Below, piece after piece: positions 8,112 to 15,901 of a DNA stretch of 31,329 bases (position 1 is its first letter; every line of letters begins with the position of its first letter). Below the pieces are notes generated by a model that saw only the letters and a list, made by a program, of their open reading frames with translations, searched no databases and was not told where the DNA came from. Position numbers and translations under genes: made by a program. Source of the DNA: LZORAL124-50-18 sp051208045 (GTDB lineage Bacteria > Pseudomonadota > Gammaproteobacteria > Pseudomonadales > Oleiphilaceae); assembly GCA_051208045.1 (NCBI GenBank), contig JBPJFY010000025.1:1-31329 (forward strand). Direction: 5' to 3'.

Positions 8112-10019
8112 CTACTTTGCATCCCCGCGCAGGGCTTTCACAATCTGCTCCAGTCGCTCGGCACTCGCCTCGTCTGCCGGCAGCGGGTCCGCGACTTTTA
8201 ACGTCACCCGTGACCAGAAGCGCTTGGGTATCTTGGTTAACGCCGAGCCACCGCGATGACTGAAGAACGAGCCCCATAAACCACAGAGTGCCGCAGGCAC
8301 GACCGGCACTGGATCACGCTCGATGATTTTCTCGATGCCTTTTTTGAAGGTGTCGATCTCGCCGTCCGTCGTCAGCTTGCCTTCCGGGAAGATAGCCACC
8401 ACCTCGCCGTCTTTCAGTTCTGCGGAGATTTGATCAAACGCGCGCTGGTAGGCGTCCGGATCAGATTTCTGGGAGTGAATGGGAATCGCCTTCCCGGTCT
8501 TGAAGATAAAATGCAGCACCGGCAGCTGGTAGATCGGTTTGAACATCACAAAGCGGATCGGTCGTCGACAGGCACCACCGATAATCAACGCATCCATGTA
8601 AGACACGTGGTTACACACCACCACCGCCGGCCCTTCATCGGGAATATTATCCAGCCCTTCGTGCTTCACCCGGTACATCGTGTGCGTAATCACCCAGATC
8701 AGGAAGCGCATGAAGAATTCCGGAATCACGGTATAAATGTACACCGCCACGATGACGTTCAACACGGCCAATATCAGGAAAAATTCCGGAATCGAGAGCT
8801 TCAACACGCTCAGGCAGAGCACGGCCACCCCGCCAGAGACCACCATGAACAAGGCATTCATGATATTCACAGCGGCGATTACCCGGGAGCGGGATTTCTC
8901 ATCCGAGCGCTCCTGCACCATGGCGTACAACGGCACGATGTAAAAGCCGCCAAAAATGCCAATCATCAAAAAGTCCAGAATCACGCGATAGCTCCATGGC
9001 TCGGCCATGAAGGCACCCACGGTCAACAGATCGCCCAGTTGGGGCTGCGGCTGCACATGAAAATAGAGATCCAGCCCAAACAACGACAATCCAATCGAGC
9101 CCAGCGGCACCAGCCCCAGTTCCACCTTTTTACCGGACAGCTTTTCACACAGCAAAGACCCCACCGCGATCCCAATAGAAAACGTGGCCAGCAGCGCGGT
9201 CACCACAGTTTGATCACCGTAGAGTACCTGCTTCGAGTAATTGTAGAGCTGCGTCAGGTAACTCGCCCCCAGAAACCAGAACCAGGAAATCCCTAACACC
9301 GCCAGATACACCGCCTTGTTCTGGCGGGCAAAACGCATGGTTTTCCAGGTTTCCGTAAACGGGTTGAAGCGAATACGAATTTCCGGGCTGGGAGCAGGCG
9401 CAATGGGAATCGTGCGACTGGCCAGCCACCCCAGTATCGCCAGAACCACCACAACCACCGCAAACAGTGTGGGGGCGTTTTCCTGCTTACTCAGCACACC
9501 CGCACCGATTGTCCCTAACAGAATGGCAATAAACGTACCGGACTCCACCAGCGCGTTGCCACCGACCAACTGGTCCTTATGCAGGTGCTGCGGGATAATA
9601 CTATACTTGACCGGCCCAAAGAACGCAGACTGGGTGCCCATCATAAACAGGACAAAAAACAACCCCCACACGCTGTTGAAATAAAAGCCCACTGCTGCCA
9701 CCAGCATGATGACAATTTCAAGCAACTTGATGCGGCGGATCAACCAGGCTTTTTCAAACTTGTCCGCCACTTCCCCCGCCATCGCCGAGAAAATAAAAAA
9801 CGGCAGGATGAAGAGTACGCTACCGATGTTGTTCATCGTGTCGCTGCCCACATCCGTACGGTAGGCCAGATTAAAGGTGATCAGCGCCAGCAGCGCATTT
9901 TTGAACACATTATCGTTGAATGCCCCGAGAAACTGGGTCCAGAAAAACGGCCCAAAGTACCGCGACTTCAATAGCCCGAATTGCGAGCCGTGCGCTTCCG
10001 TAGGATGCTTATCCGCCAT
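8112..10019 (-). CDS. LplT-like MFS transporter fused to PlsC-type acyltransferase
   Basis: The 635-residue protein joins two modules. Residues about 15-430 are a major-facilitator transporter like the lysophospholipid flippase LplT (start GPFFWTQFLGAFNDNVFKNALLAL). Residues about 445-630 are a PlsC-type acyltransferase with the NHVSYMD block (His471-x4-Asp476) and FPEGK (544-548). The known E. coli system brings lysophospholipids back across the inner membrane and re-acylates them. Here flippase and acyltransferase are on one chain, but the acyl-ACP synthetase domain of E. coli Aas is absent, so acyl-CoA or acyl-ACP must be supplied from elsewhere. The gene follows the WS/DGAT gene by 41 bp on the same strand. 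Probable role: lysophospholipid recycling or membrane acyl remodelling. Confidence 0.9.
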   Translation of the reverse strand: MADKHPTEAHGSQFGLLKSRYFGPFFWTQFLGAFNDNVFKNALLALITFNLAYRTDVGSDTMNNIGSVLFILPFFIFSAMAGEVADKFEKAWLIRRIKLLEIVIMLVAAVGFYFNSVWGLFFVLFMMGTQSAFFGPVKYSIIPQHLHKDQLVGGNALVESGTFIAILLGTIGAGVLSKQENAPTLFAVVVVVLAILGWLASRTIPIAPAPSPEIRIRFNPFTETWKTMRFARQNKAVYLAVLGISWFWFLGASYLTQLYNYSKQVLYGDQTVVTALLATFSIGIAVGSLLCEKLSGKKVELGLVPLGSIGLSLFGLDLYFHVQPQPQLGDLLTVGAFMAEPWSYRVILDFLMIGIFGGFYIVPLYAMVQERSDEKSRSRVIAAVNIMNALFMVVSGGVAVLCLSVLKLSIPEFFLILAVLNVIVAVYIYTVIPEFFMRFLIWVITHTMYRVKHEGLDNIPDEGPAVVVCNHVSYMDALIIGGACRRPIRFVMFKPIYQLPVLHFIFKTGKAIPIHSQKSDPDAYQRAFDQISAELKDGEVVAIFPEGKLTTDGEIDTFKKGIEKIIERDPVPVVPAALCGLWGSFFSHRGGSALTKIPKRFWSRVTLKVADPLPADEASAERLEQIVKALRGDAK

Positions 10020-10060
10020 GACCTGTCCTTATTGCCTGCCCGATGGTGAGTGAGACGACG

Positions 10061-11440
10061 TTAACGGATACTCGCCGCCACTTCCAACTCTTTTATGCCG
10101 TTTTCGAGATAATCCAACAATCGCTGCATCGAGGGCAGCGTTCTTCGGCAGGCTGTCAACCCAAACTCCAGCTGATCGATATAACTCACCAGCGTAATGT
10201 TCAACGCCACCCGATCCAAGGGTATGGATACCGGGTACATCCCTTCCAGTTTGGCGCCATTGAAGTACAGCGGGGCTTTCGGCCCAGGCACATTGGAAAT
10301 AATGACATTAAAGGCCTGTGCCTGAGGTACCAATCCCGTCAACAGGTTCAAACCGGCCGGTGCCATCATCGTCGCCGTGTACATAATGGCCTCTTCCGGG
10401 GTAAATTGGGAAAAGGTCTTTTTCGCATCCTGCACAGAGGCCTTAATGATATCAATGCGATCCGCAGGATCAGCGACATGGGTACCCAGGTTAGCGAGAA
10501 TCATGGCAATCTGATTCCCCCCCTCACTGTCATCACTGCGCAGCGACATCGGCACCATGGAAATCAACGGCTGTTTCGGCAATGCCCGCTGACTGATCAG
10601 ATAATTCCGCAGCGCACTGCCACACACCGCCAGCACCACGTCATTTAATGTGGCGTCAAACGCATGCGCGACCTTTTTAAACCGCTCGATCGGATAAGAC
10701 TGTGCCGCAAATCGCCGGGAACCCGTGACCTTTTGGTTCAACAGGCACTGCGGTGCCTGAAACGCATTGACAAAGTGCTCGGCTTTACTGTTTTTGCGGA
10801 ATGCACCAATGACTTCGCGCGCAACATGCGGAATTGAAGACAGCTGTTTTCCCGTGGCCTGATAAATCTTGGCGACATTGCTCAACCAGTCATCCTCATC
10901 CCGTCGGTCATCCTGCTCAGGCCGTTTGGGTTTTGGCGGCACCGCCCACACGGGTGGCAGATCCCGTGTGTTGGGGTCCGTAGACAGTGCTCGCATAGTC
11001 ATGCGCATTGCGCCGATTCCATCAATCATGGCGTGATGCGCTTTGGTATAGATGGCAAAGCGCTTCCCCTGAATTCCTTCAATCAGATGAAACTCCCAGA
11101 GTGGGCGCTCCCGATCCATCAGATTACTGTGTTCCGCCGAAACCAGCCGCAGCAGTTCACGGATATGCCCCGGTTTTGGCAGCGCGAGATGACGAAAGTG
11201 GTGCTCAATATCAAACTGGGCATCGTCCTCCCAGTAATACTGACCGAACCGACTCACCAGCCGCTGATTAAACGGTTTCTGGGGTGCGGCGTATCCACGC
11301 AGGGTTTCCGCCAGTTCCGTAATGTATTTCGGGCCTGCGCCCTCCGGGAAGGAGTAGAGGTGTAAGCCTCCCACATGCATGGGCTGCTGGCGTTTTTCCA
11401 ACCAGAGGAAGAGTTGATCTACGGGAGAAAGTGGCGTCAT
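10061..11440 (-). CDS. Wax ester synthase/diacylglycerol acyltransferase (WS/DGAT)
   Basis: The bifunctional enzyme makes wax esters or triacylglycerol from acyl-CoA and fatty alcohol or diacylglycerol, for storage lipid. It has 459 residues, typical of the family. The start MTPLSPVDQLFLWLE, the PLW motif (113-115), the active-site HHAMIDG (135-141) and NDVVLAVC further on are all characteristic. The start at 11440 is chosen because AAGGACG precedes it and the family begins at MTPLS; an ATG 24 codons upstream lies over the promoter. It is first in a two-gene operon with the LplT-PlsC fusion. Such genes are common in marine hydrocarbon-degrading and lipid-storing gammaproteobacteria. Whether wax or triacylglycerol is the main product cannot be told. 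Confidence 0.94.
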   Translation of the reverse strand: MTPLSPVDQLFLWLEKRQQPMHVGGLHLYSFPEGAGPKYITELAETLRGYAAPQKPFNQRLVSRFGQYYWEDDAQFDIEHHFRHLALPKPGHIRELLRLVSAEHSNLMDRERPLWEFHLIEGIQGKRFAIYTKAHHAMIDGIGAMRMTMRALSTDPNTRDLPPVWAVPPKPKRPEQDDRRDEDDWLSNVAKIYQATGKQLSSIPHVAREVIGAFRKNSKAEHFVNAFQAPQCLLNQKVTGSRRFAAQSYPIERFKKVAHAFDATLNDVVLAVCGSALRNYLISQRALPKQPLISMVPMSLRSDDSEGGNQIAMILANLGTHVADPADRIDIIKASVQDAKKTFSQFTPEEAIMYTATMMAPAGLNLLTGLVPQAQAFNVIISNVPGPKAPLYFNGAKLEGMYPVSIPLDRVALNITLVSYIDQLEFGLTACRRTLPSMQRLLDYLENGIKELEVAASIR

Positions 11441-11494
11441 GGTCCGTCCTTGTGCGCGAGCTGAACCTGCGTTCAACAAAAAATTTAAAGGGCG

Positions 11495-11526
11495 ATTATA
11501 GCGTCTGTTCACTTAGAGAGTCTAAG
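11495..11526 (-). promoter_or_regulatory. Promoter of the WS/DGAT operon with overlapping palindrome
   Basis: On the minus strand TATAAT (11500-11495) is a perfect -10 box about 55 bp from the start codon. TAGACT lies 18 bases upstream in the -35 position. That -35 region falls within the perfect palindrome CTTAGA-GAG-TCTAAG (11512-11526). A regulator bound there would block RNA polymerase, so the palindrome is a candidate operator for lipid-storage control. No regulator gene is adjacent. Confidence 0.5.
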
Positions 11527-11682
11527 CGCAAACGCCACAGAGTGCCAATGTTCACAGTTCTGCGTTTGAACCGCTTTTCTACACGAAGCTCACCACCCAA
11601 ATTCGATCATTTTTTACTCAACTCTCAACACATTTGGCCGATAAACACTTAAGAGGCAGTGCACCTTACCGGGAGGGGCATC

Positions 11683-13035
11683 ATGAAAATTTCCTACTCA
11701 GACATTCAACGCACCGCGCAACAACAGAGTACGCACAGCGTCAAAGAACAGCAACGGCTGGATCTGACCCGTGAACGCGCCCGTCTGCAAAGCCAGGGCC
11801 AGCCAGCGGCAGGCGAAATGCTGGTGCTGTCGCGCCAGGTAGAAGCAGCACTCCGCCAGCGGGACCGGGTTGAACTCACCACCCAAAGCACTGTGCGGCA
11901 GAATGATCAGCCGAACACAACGCACGCCGAGCATGCCATCATCGAGTCTGCGCTCGAATCCGCACTGACTGGCGTCGAAGCGATCGCACTGCTGCAAAGC
12001 AGCGGCGTGAATCAGCACAAAGTCTCCGGTGACGCCACTCTCGCGATGAGTCAGTACGTGTTTGTGCACAATGAACAATCCTCCCTGTCCTCACTCCAGG
12101 GCACCATCACGACCGAAGATGGTCGGCACATTGATCTGGTGATGCACCTGGGTATGGAGCACGCACAAAGCCTCAGCGTCAACCAATCCGTGACGATTGA
12201 AAAACGCGCATTTCACGATCCCCTCGTATTGAATTTCGGCGCAGCAACCACGACACTCACCGACAAACAGTTTGTGTTCGACATCAACGGGGATGGCCAG
12301 CAGGAGCGAATCGCGCAACTTGGCCAAGGGAGTGGATTTCTGGTGTTTGACCGAAATCAGGATGGCACCATCAATGATGGCACGGAGATGTTCGGACTGC
12401 GCTCAGGCAATGGATTTGAAGATCTCGCCGTGTACGATACCGATGCCAATCAGTGGATTGACGAAAACGATGCCATTTTTCACCAGTTGCGGGTGATGAC
12501 CGTGAATGAAGATGGCTCACAGGAATTAACGGATCTGAAAACCGTGGGTGTAGGCGCTATTTATCTGGGCTCAAATGCCACACAGGTATCGCTCACCAGT
12601 CAATCGGGATTGACGCTCGGGCAAATCAAGCGCAGCGGCCTGTTCCTCATGGAGAACGGCGAAGCCAAAACCATTCAGGAGCTGGATTTTGCCAACCTCA
12701 ATGCCCCGCGCTCACCCGCCAGCCAGGCTTTCTTTGCACAACTCAGTCAGGAAGAAGTGCTTGCGGCAACGCCGCCGGACCCGGAAGCGGCTGAGCCCAC
12801 CGGACCGGCCACCAACGCGTCTGCCCTCGCACCACTTTTTGAGCAGTTTTCCTCGGCTCTGGATACGAGTAAAGCGCTAAAAAATCAGATGGACGAAGCC
12901 ATGGAAGCTTCGGCACAATCCTTTGAAATACAACTTCTGGAAAAAATGCAATGGATTCGGGTGCGACACCGCGAAGAGCACAGCTCCGCGGCGCAGGCGT
13001 ATCGGCGACTTCAACAAGACAATACAGGGTTCTAA
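11683..13035 (+). CDS. EF-hand-like calcium-binding domain protein
   Basis: The 450-residue protein has no signal peptide. The N-terminal 100 residues are Gln/Arg/Glu-rich and helical. Around residues 190-265 lie several aspartate loops of EF-hand or dockerin type: DINGDGQQER, DRNQDGTINDGTEMFG and DTDANQWIDENDAIF, as in a widespread gammaproteobacterial family whose members carry FDxNGDG and LDxNxDGxIxDGxELFG. The C-terminal part is low-complexity and then charged helical. Calcium binding is inferred from the loops. The chosen start has GGAGGGG just ahead, while an ATG eight codons earlier lacks a site. A rof-like gene follows after two bases. Role unknown. Confidence 0.75.
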   Translation: MKISYSDIQRTAQQQSTHSVKEQQRLDLTRERARLQSQGQPAAGEMLVLSRQVEAALRQRDRVELTTQSTVRQNDQPNTTHAEHAIIESALESALTGVEAIALLQSSGVNQHKVSGDATLAMSQYVFVHNEQSSLSSLQGTITTEDGRHIDLVMHLGMEHAQSLSVNQSVTIEKRAFHDPLVLNFGAATTTLTDKQFVFDINGDGQQERIAQLGQGSGFLVFDRNQDGTINDGTEMFGLRSGNGFEDLAVYDTDANQWIDENDAIFHQLRVMTVNEDGSQELTDLKTVGVGAIYLGSNATQVSLTSQSGLTLGQIKRSGLFLMENGEAKTIQELDFANLNAPRSPASQAFFAQLSQEEVLAATPPDPEAAEPTGPATNASALAPLFEQFSSALDTSKALKNQMDEAMEASAQSFEIQLLEKMQWIRVRHREEHSSAAQAYRRLQQDNTGF

Positions 13036-13037
13036 AG

Positions 13038-13289
13038 ATGCCAGGCAACCTTCTTCGTTGCGATTTACAAGACTACTTCGAAGCGGCATGCGTCAAGCGC
13101 TATGAACTGTCACTGAAACTCAGCGACGGGCAAAATCAAACCGGCACAGCACAGGACTTACGCACCCGGGATCAACGGGAATTTCTGGTACTTAGCACGA
13201 AAGCAGGCGAGGTCGAGATTGACCTCACTGAGATACGAAAGGCCGTCGTGCTCACAAGGCCGACGACCTTTACAGACATTCCTCTGTAA
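13038..13289 (+). CDS. rof: Rof-type Rho-binding antiterminator
   Basis: The 83-residue protein aligns by eye with E. coli Rof (YaeO). It has a Cys-Asp near the start, then DYFEAACVKRYELSLKLSDG against DYxxxELACxxxLxLTLELKDG in YaeO, then A-x-DL, a basic pair, EFLVL and a D-L-x-x-I near the end. YaeO binds the Rho hexamer beside its RNA-binding surface and reduces Rho-dependent termination, so the same role is expected here. The ATG lies two bases after the stop of the calcium-binding-type gene, which suggests translational coupling. A nearly perfect inverted repeat (AAAGGCCGTCG against CGACGACCTTT) lies inside the 3' end. Its boundary with the low-GC patch is immediate. Confidence 0.75.
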   Translation: MPGNLLRCDLQDYFEAACVKRYELSLKLSDGQNQTGTAQDLRTRDQREFLVLSTKAGEVEIDLTEIRKAVVLTRPTTFTDIPL

Positions 13290-13347
13290 ACAAAAAAGAG
13301 GCTGGGTTAGTTCGCTGCGGCCATGGCTTGGCACAAAGGAGATTTCT

Positions 13348-13971
13348 GTGACAGTTGAAAGTTGGTTAGCTTTTTGCGCGATCGCATTACTAGCAACAGC
13401 GACCCCCGGCCCTGCGGTATTGCTGGTTTCAACAAATTGCCTCATTGTTGGCTTTAAAAAGTCTTTGCTGACTGTTGTCGGAAACATAACTGGTCTGATG
13501 TTAATGTCGAGTTGCTCAGTGCTTGGCCTAAGCGCTATCGTGCTTCATTCAGCAATTGCGTTTACTGTTATCAAAGTACTTGGGGCGTTGTATCTTGTCT
13601 ATATTGGACTTAACCTTTGGAGAAAAGGCATCGCTCCGTTAGAAGCCAATCCCCCCGGAAAAGTAGATAAAAGCTCCTTTAACCTTTTTATACAGGGTGT
13701 ATTGGTCGCACTGACAAACCCCAAAGCAATTATCTTCACTACAGCACTGTTTCCCCAGTTTATCGTGGTTTCTGAATCGCTATTGCCACAGTTTATACTG
13801 CTTGTTGGTACGTTTATGACTTTGTCATTCATTTGTCTTGCTGGATACTCGTTATTGGCGCACGGTGCGAGAAAGCGAGCAGTTAAAGTAACATCAGGCA
13901 AGTTTATGGGCAGAGTTTTCGGGTCAACATTCATTGGCGCGGGCTGCCTGCTGGCTACTGCTCCCCGGTAA
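13348..13971 (+). CDS. LysE/RhtB-family amino acid exporter
   Basis: The 207-residue inner-membrane protein would export an amino acid or derivative. The start block ATPGPAVLLVSTNCLIVGFKKS is the family signature (TPGP with the following G), and six hydrophobic segments are visible, including LVALTNPKAIIFTTALFPQF. The GTG start at 13348 is chosen because AAAGGAG (13336-13342) sits six bases ahead and the family begins there; the longer in-frame ATG at 13219 would overlap rof. GC is about 40 %, so it was probably acquired. It converges with the PEP-CTERM gene. Substrate unknown. Confidence 0.9.
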   Translation: MTVESWLAFCAIALLATATPGPAVLLVSTNCLIVGFKKSLLTVVGNITGLMLMSSCSVLGLSAIVLHSAIAFTVIKVLGALYLVYIGLNLWRKGIAPLEANPPGKVDKSSFNLFIQGVLVALTNPKAIIFTTALFPQFIVVSESLLPQFILLVGTFMTLSFICLAGYSLLAHGARKRAVKVTSGKFMGRVFGSTFIGAGCLLATAPR

Positions 13972-14063
13972 CCCGTTGCTGTACCAAGGTTTTAGAAGAA
14001 GGCGTTATTCAGAGTTCTGGATGAAGTGCAGGCTGTACTAACTATGAAAGTGTCTTCTATAGC

Positions 14064-14741
14064 TTAAATCGTCTTCTTCTTACGGAGAAAATTCAAACCC
14101 AACAAACCAAAGGAAAGCAATAGCATTGGTGAAGGTTCAGAAACATCAGAATTTTGTGGGGTTACCTTACCGAGAGTGAAACCCTGCCAACTTTCATAAA
14201 CATTTGTCGTCCAGCTGATACTACTAAGGCTGCCAGCAAACTGAATCACCCCGTGAAATTCGTAGCCCATTAATGCATCACCGGAGGAATGGATAAAAGA
14301 ACCATCTCCCCAGTACCCTTGACCTTCGCTAATTACCGTGAATGGGGTATCAAAGTCATAAGCAACACCGACACGGGGTTGCCCCAAACTGACTATCGCC
14401 ATCACCGGGTTTAAAACAGGAGCAGAAAAAGTGAGAGTATTTGTCACTCCTCCCCAAGCTGTAGCGATTATTTCTGAAGGCGTTGGTGCTGTGCTAACAA
14501 CCGAACTTCCTGTGTACGGCGCCGAGGTTGAATTAGGCTCGATCCAGTAGTCCGTACCATTACCTAATTGAGCAAAGTGAACATCGCCACTGTACGTAAC
14601 TCCAACGTCTCCCATGATTCCACTTGCAGAACCAGAAGGACCCGTAACTGCACTAGTCCAGTCAGTCCATTCAACAATATTTGCGGCATGCTGAGCGCTT
14701 AATGCAATAGCGCAGACAGCCAGCTTGAAACTCTTTCCCAT
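14064..14741 (-). CDS. PEP-CTERM sorting-domain protein
   Basis: The 225-residue exported protein starts with a short signal peptide (MGKSFKLAVCAIALSAQHA). It has a central beta-rich domain full of Ser, Thr, Gly and Trp. It ends with SEPSPMLLLSFGLLGLNFLRKKK, a PEP-CTERM tail: Pro-containing motif, hydrophobic span, basic end. In such proteins the tail is cut by an exosortase and the protein is released to the surface or matrix. The motif here is S-E-P rather than P-E-P. No exosortase gene is in the window, so processing must depend on one elsewhere. GC is below that of the flanking conserved genes. Confidence 0.85.
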   Translation of the reverse strand: MGKSFKLAVCAIALSAQHAANIVEWTDWTSAVTGPSGSASGIMGDVGVTYSGDVHFAQLGNGTDYWIEPNSTSAPYTGSSVVSTAPTPSEIIATAWGGVTNTLTFSAPVLNPVMAIVSLGQPRVGVAYDFDTPFTVISEGQGYWGDGSFIHSSGDALMGYEFHGVIQFAGSLSSISWTTNVYESWQGFTLGKVTPQNSDVSEPSPMLLLSFGLLGLNFLRKKKTI

Positions 14742-14890
14742 GGATGAGGCACCCTATTAAATTATGTATAGTGATTGGTAATTAGGTTCAAAGACCTGGA
14801 ATTTGGTTTTTATTACAATAAATTAATGTGAATTGCTGCATATATTTATTCGCAGTCAGCTTTGACTAATTTCGGCGATTTAGCCTTTAG

Positions 14891-15118
14891 AAGGAGAAAA
14901 GTTGCTTTAAGGAGCCTATCCAAGAAAGACCGGTTAAATTTCTTCCTACCAGCCAAAAAGAAACCATGACGGTTGTGAGTGGCGAGATGGTTGTACAACT
15001 GCCCGGCGAAAACGGTTACACCACCTACCGCAAGGGCGACCAGTTTATTGTGGAAGCCAATCAGAGGTTTCAGCTGAAAATTGCCCGCCAAGTGGCATAC
15101 CTCTGCTCCTACGAGTAA
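14891..15118 (+). pseudogene. ppnP: 5'-truncated ppnP (pyrimidine/purine nucleoside phosphorylase)
   Basis: The frame ending at TAA 15116-15118 encodes FLPTSQKETMTVVSGEMVV, then a strand-rich stretch and a final AYLCSYE. This is the C-terminal half of the PpnP cupin (E. coli YaiE ends with the same MTV-SG and YLC pattern), which phosphorolyses nucleosides. The family is about 94 residues; only about 60 homologous residues remain. Upstream of about 14930 the similarity stops, and the frame meets a TAG at 14888-14890. The missing N-terminal half (usually starting with N-x-Y-F-x-G) is not found in any frame nearby. An ATG at 14966 could give 50 residues, but half a cupin is unlikely to work. Confidence 0.75.
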
Positions 15119-15129
15119 GCACACCTTTC

Positions 15130-15173
15130 GGCATCGACTCATCAATCGAGTCGATGCCCATTACCTCTTTTTT
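15130..15173 (+). terminator. Hairpin terminator after the ppnP remnant
   Basis: GGCATCGACTC (15130-15140) and GAGTCGATGCC (15148-15158) form a perfect 11-bp stem with a 7-base loop, twelve bases after the stop. Six T follow at 15168-15173, nine bases beyond the stem, farther than is ideal. It is likely the original terminator of ppnP. The rest of the gap to 15317 holds nothing I can recognise. Confidence 0.55.
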
Positions 15174-15317
15174 GTTGGCTGTCCTGGCGATTAACACAGA
15201 TCTTAAAGTGAATTTGCGAGAGATTGTTAGGTCGGATTTTTTTCGCTCTGCCGTCATACCCTATCTTCCAAGCCCGCTTCCGCTGACCTTGAATAAAAAT
15301 ATTACCGCCACTTTCAA

Positions 15318-15809
15318 TCAGGCGAGGCTGATTTTTCGCAACGTCCAGTTCTCACCCATCTCATCGTAATAATCTTTCATTATGCGACGAACCATCGCGT
15401 CACCATTTGGGTATTTGAATAAACCATCTTCCGGGTCGAAAAAGTAATAATTAGAGCCACTTACCTTTGCTCCCATAGCATGACCGGGATATCTGAGCAT
15501 GTATTGACCATCATTCTTTTTCAAATACTCCATCGCGGAATAGCCGCCGACTTCAGTTTCAGCGTCTATTTTCATACCCATTGATCTTAAAAAGGGGGTA
15601 TATTCACACTTGTGCCGAATTTCGTAGATTGCCTGCAAAGGGCCCGCTAAAGCGTAATCGGGTTTGCTCAGTAAATCGCGTTTTCCTTGTAGTATATTAC
15701 GACACCAAAGCGCAGACTGGGCGACACATATCCCTTCAACAAATTCTCTATCATCTTTGTCCCATATGCCTATGGTGTTTTCTGTTTCGAATATCTGATT
15801 TGGCTTCAT
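15318..15809 (-). CDS. Small YopT-like (C58-type) cysteine protease domain protein
   Basis: The 163-residue soluble protein looks like a stripped-down papain-fold protease of the YopT/AvrPphB type. GICVAQSALW places Cys28 in a GxCxAxSxxW context, YPGHAMGAKV gives His110, and YYFFDPEDGLF gives Asp125, 15 residues after the His, as in YopT (16). These are the three catalytic residues of the family. It has no signal peptide and no extra domain, while known members are usually larger and are often secreted effectors or parts of big toxins. GGGGGA precedes the start. GC is about 40 %. No secretion genes or obvious immunity gene are adjacent. The fold assignment is by motif only. Confidence 0.6.
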   Translation of the reverse strand: MKPNQIFETENTIGIWDKDDREFVEGICVAQSALWCRNILQGKRDLLSKPDYALAGPLQAIYEIRHKCEYTPFLRSMGMKIDAETEVGGYSAMEYLKKNDGQYMLRYPGHAMGAKVSGSNYYFFDPEDGLFKYPNGDAMVRRIMKDYYDEMGENWTLRKISLA

Positions 15810-15901
15810 TGATTTCCCCCATTCGCTTTTGTTTTCTTTGATTACAATTATCTTACGTAGGATGCCTTATTCGAATGTGCCAACCATCATTCTTTGAACA
15901 C

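Larger units (their letters stand above)
13290..15850. other. Low-GC accessory patch
   Basis: From the end of rof to just before nnrU the GC content drops to about 40 % in samples counted by eye, against 55-60 % in neighbouring genes. It holds a LysE-type exporter, a PEP-CTERM protein, a ppnP remnant and a YopT-like protease, on mixed strands and with loose spacing. The ppnP remnant itself is closer to normal composition and may be ancestral. No integrase, tRNA or flanking repeats were seen, so the mode of acquisition is not visible. Confidence 0.55.

Noticed and set aside
8430..9974. Long His-, Gln- and Arg-rich frames on the plus strand opposite the LplT-PlsC fusion
   Set aside because: Composition is typical of the reverse of membrane-protein codons; no start signals, and the minus-strand gene has all expected motifs.
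14846..15145. A 99-codon minus-strand frame over the ppnP remnant
   Set aside because: The plus strand encodes recognisable PpnP residues ending in YLCSYE with a terminator behind; the minus frame has no support.
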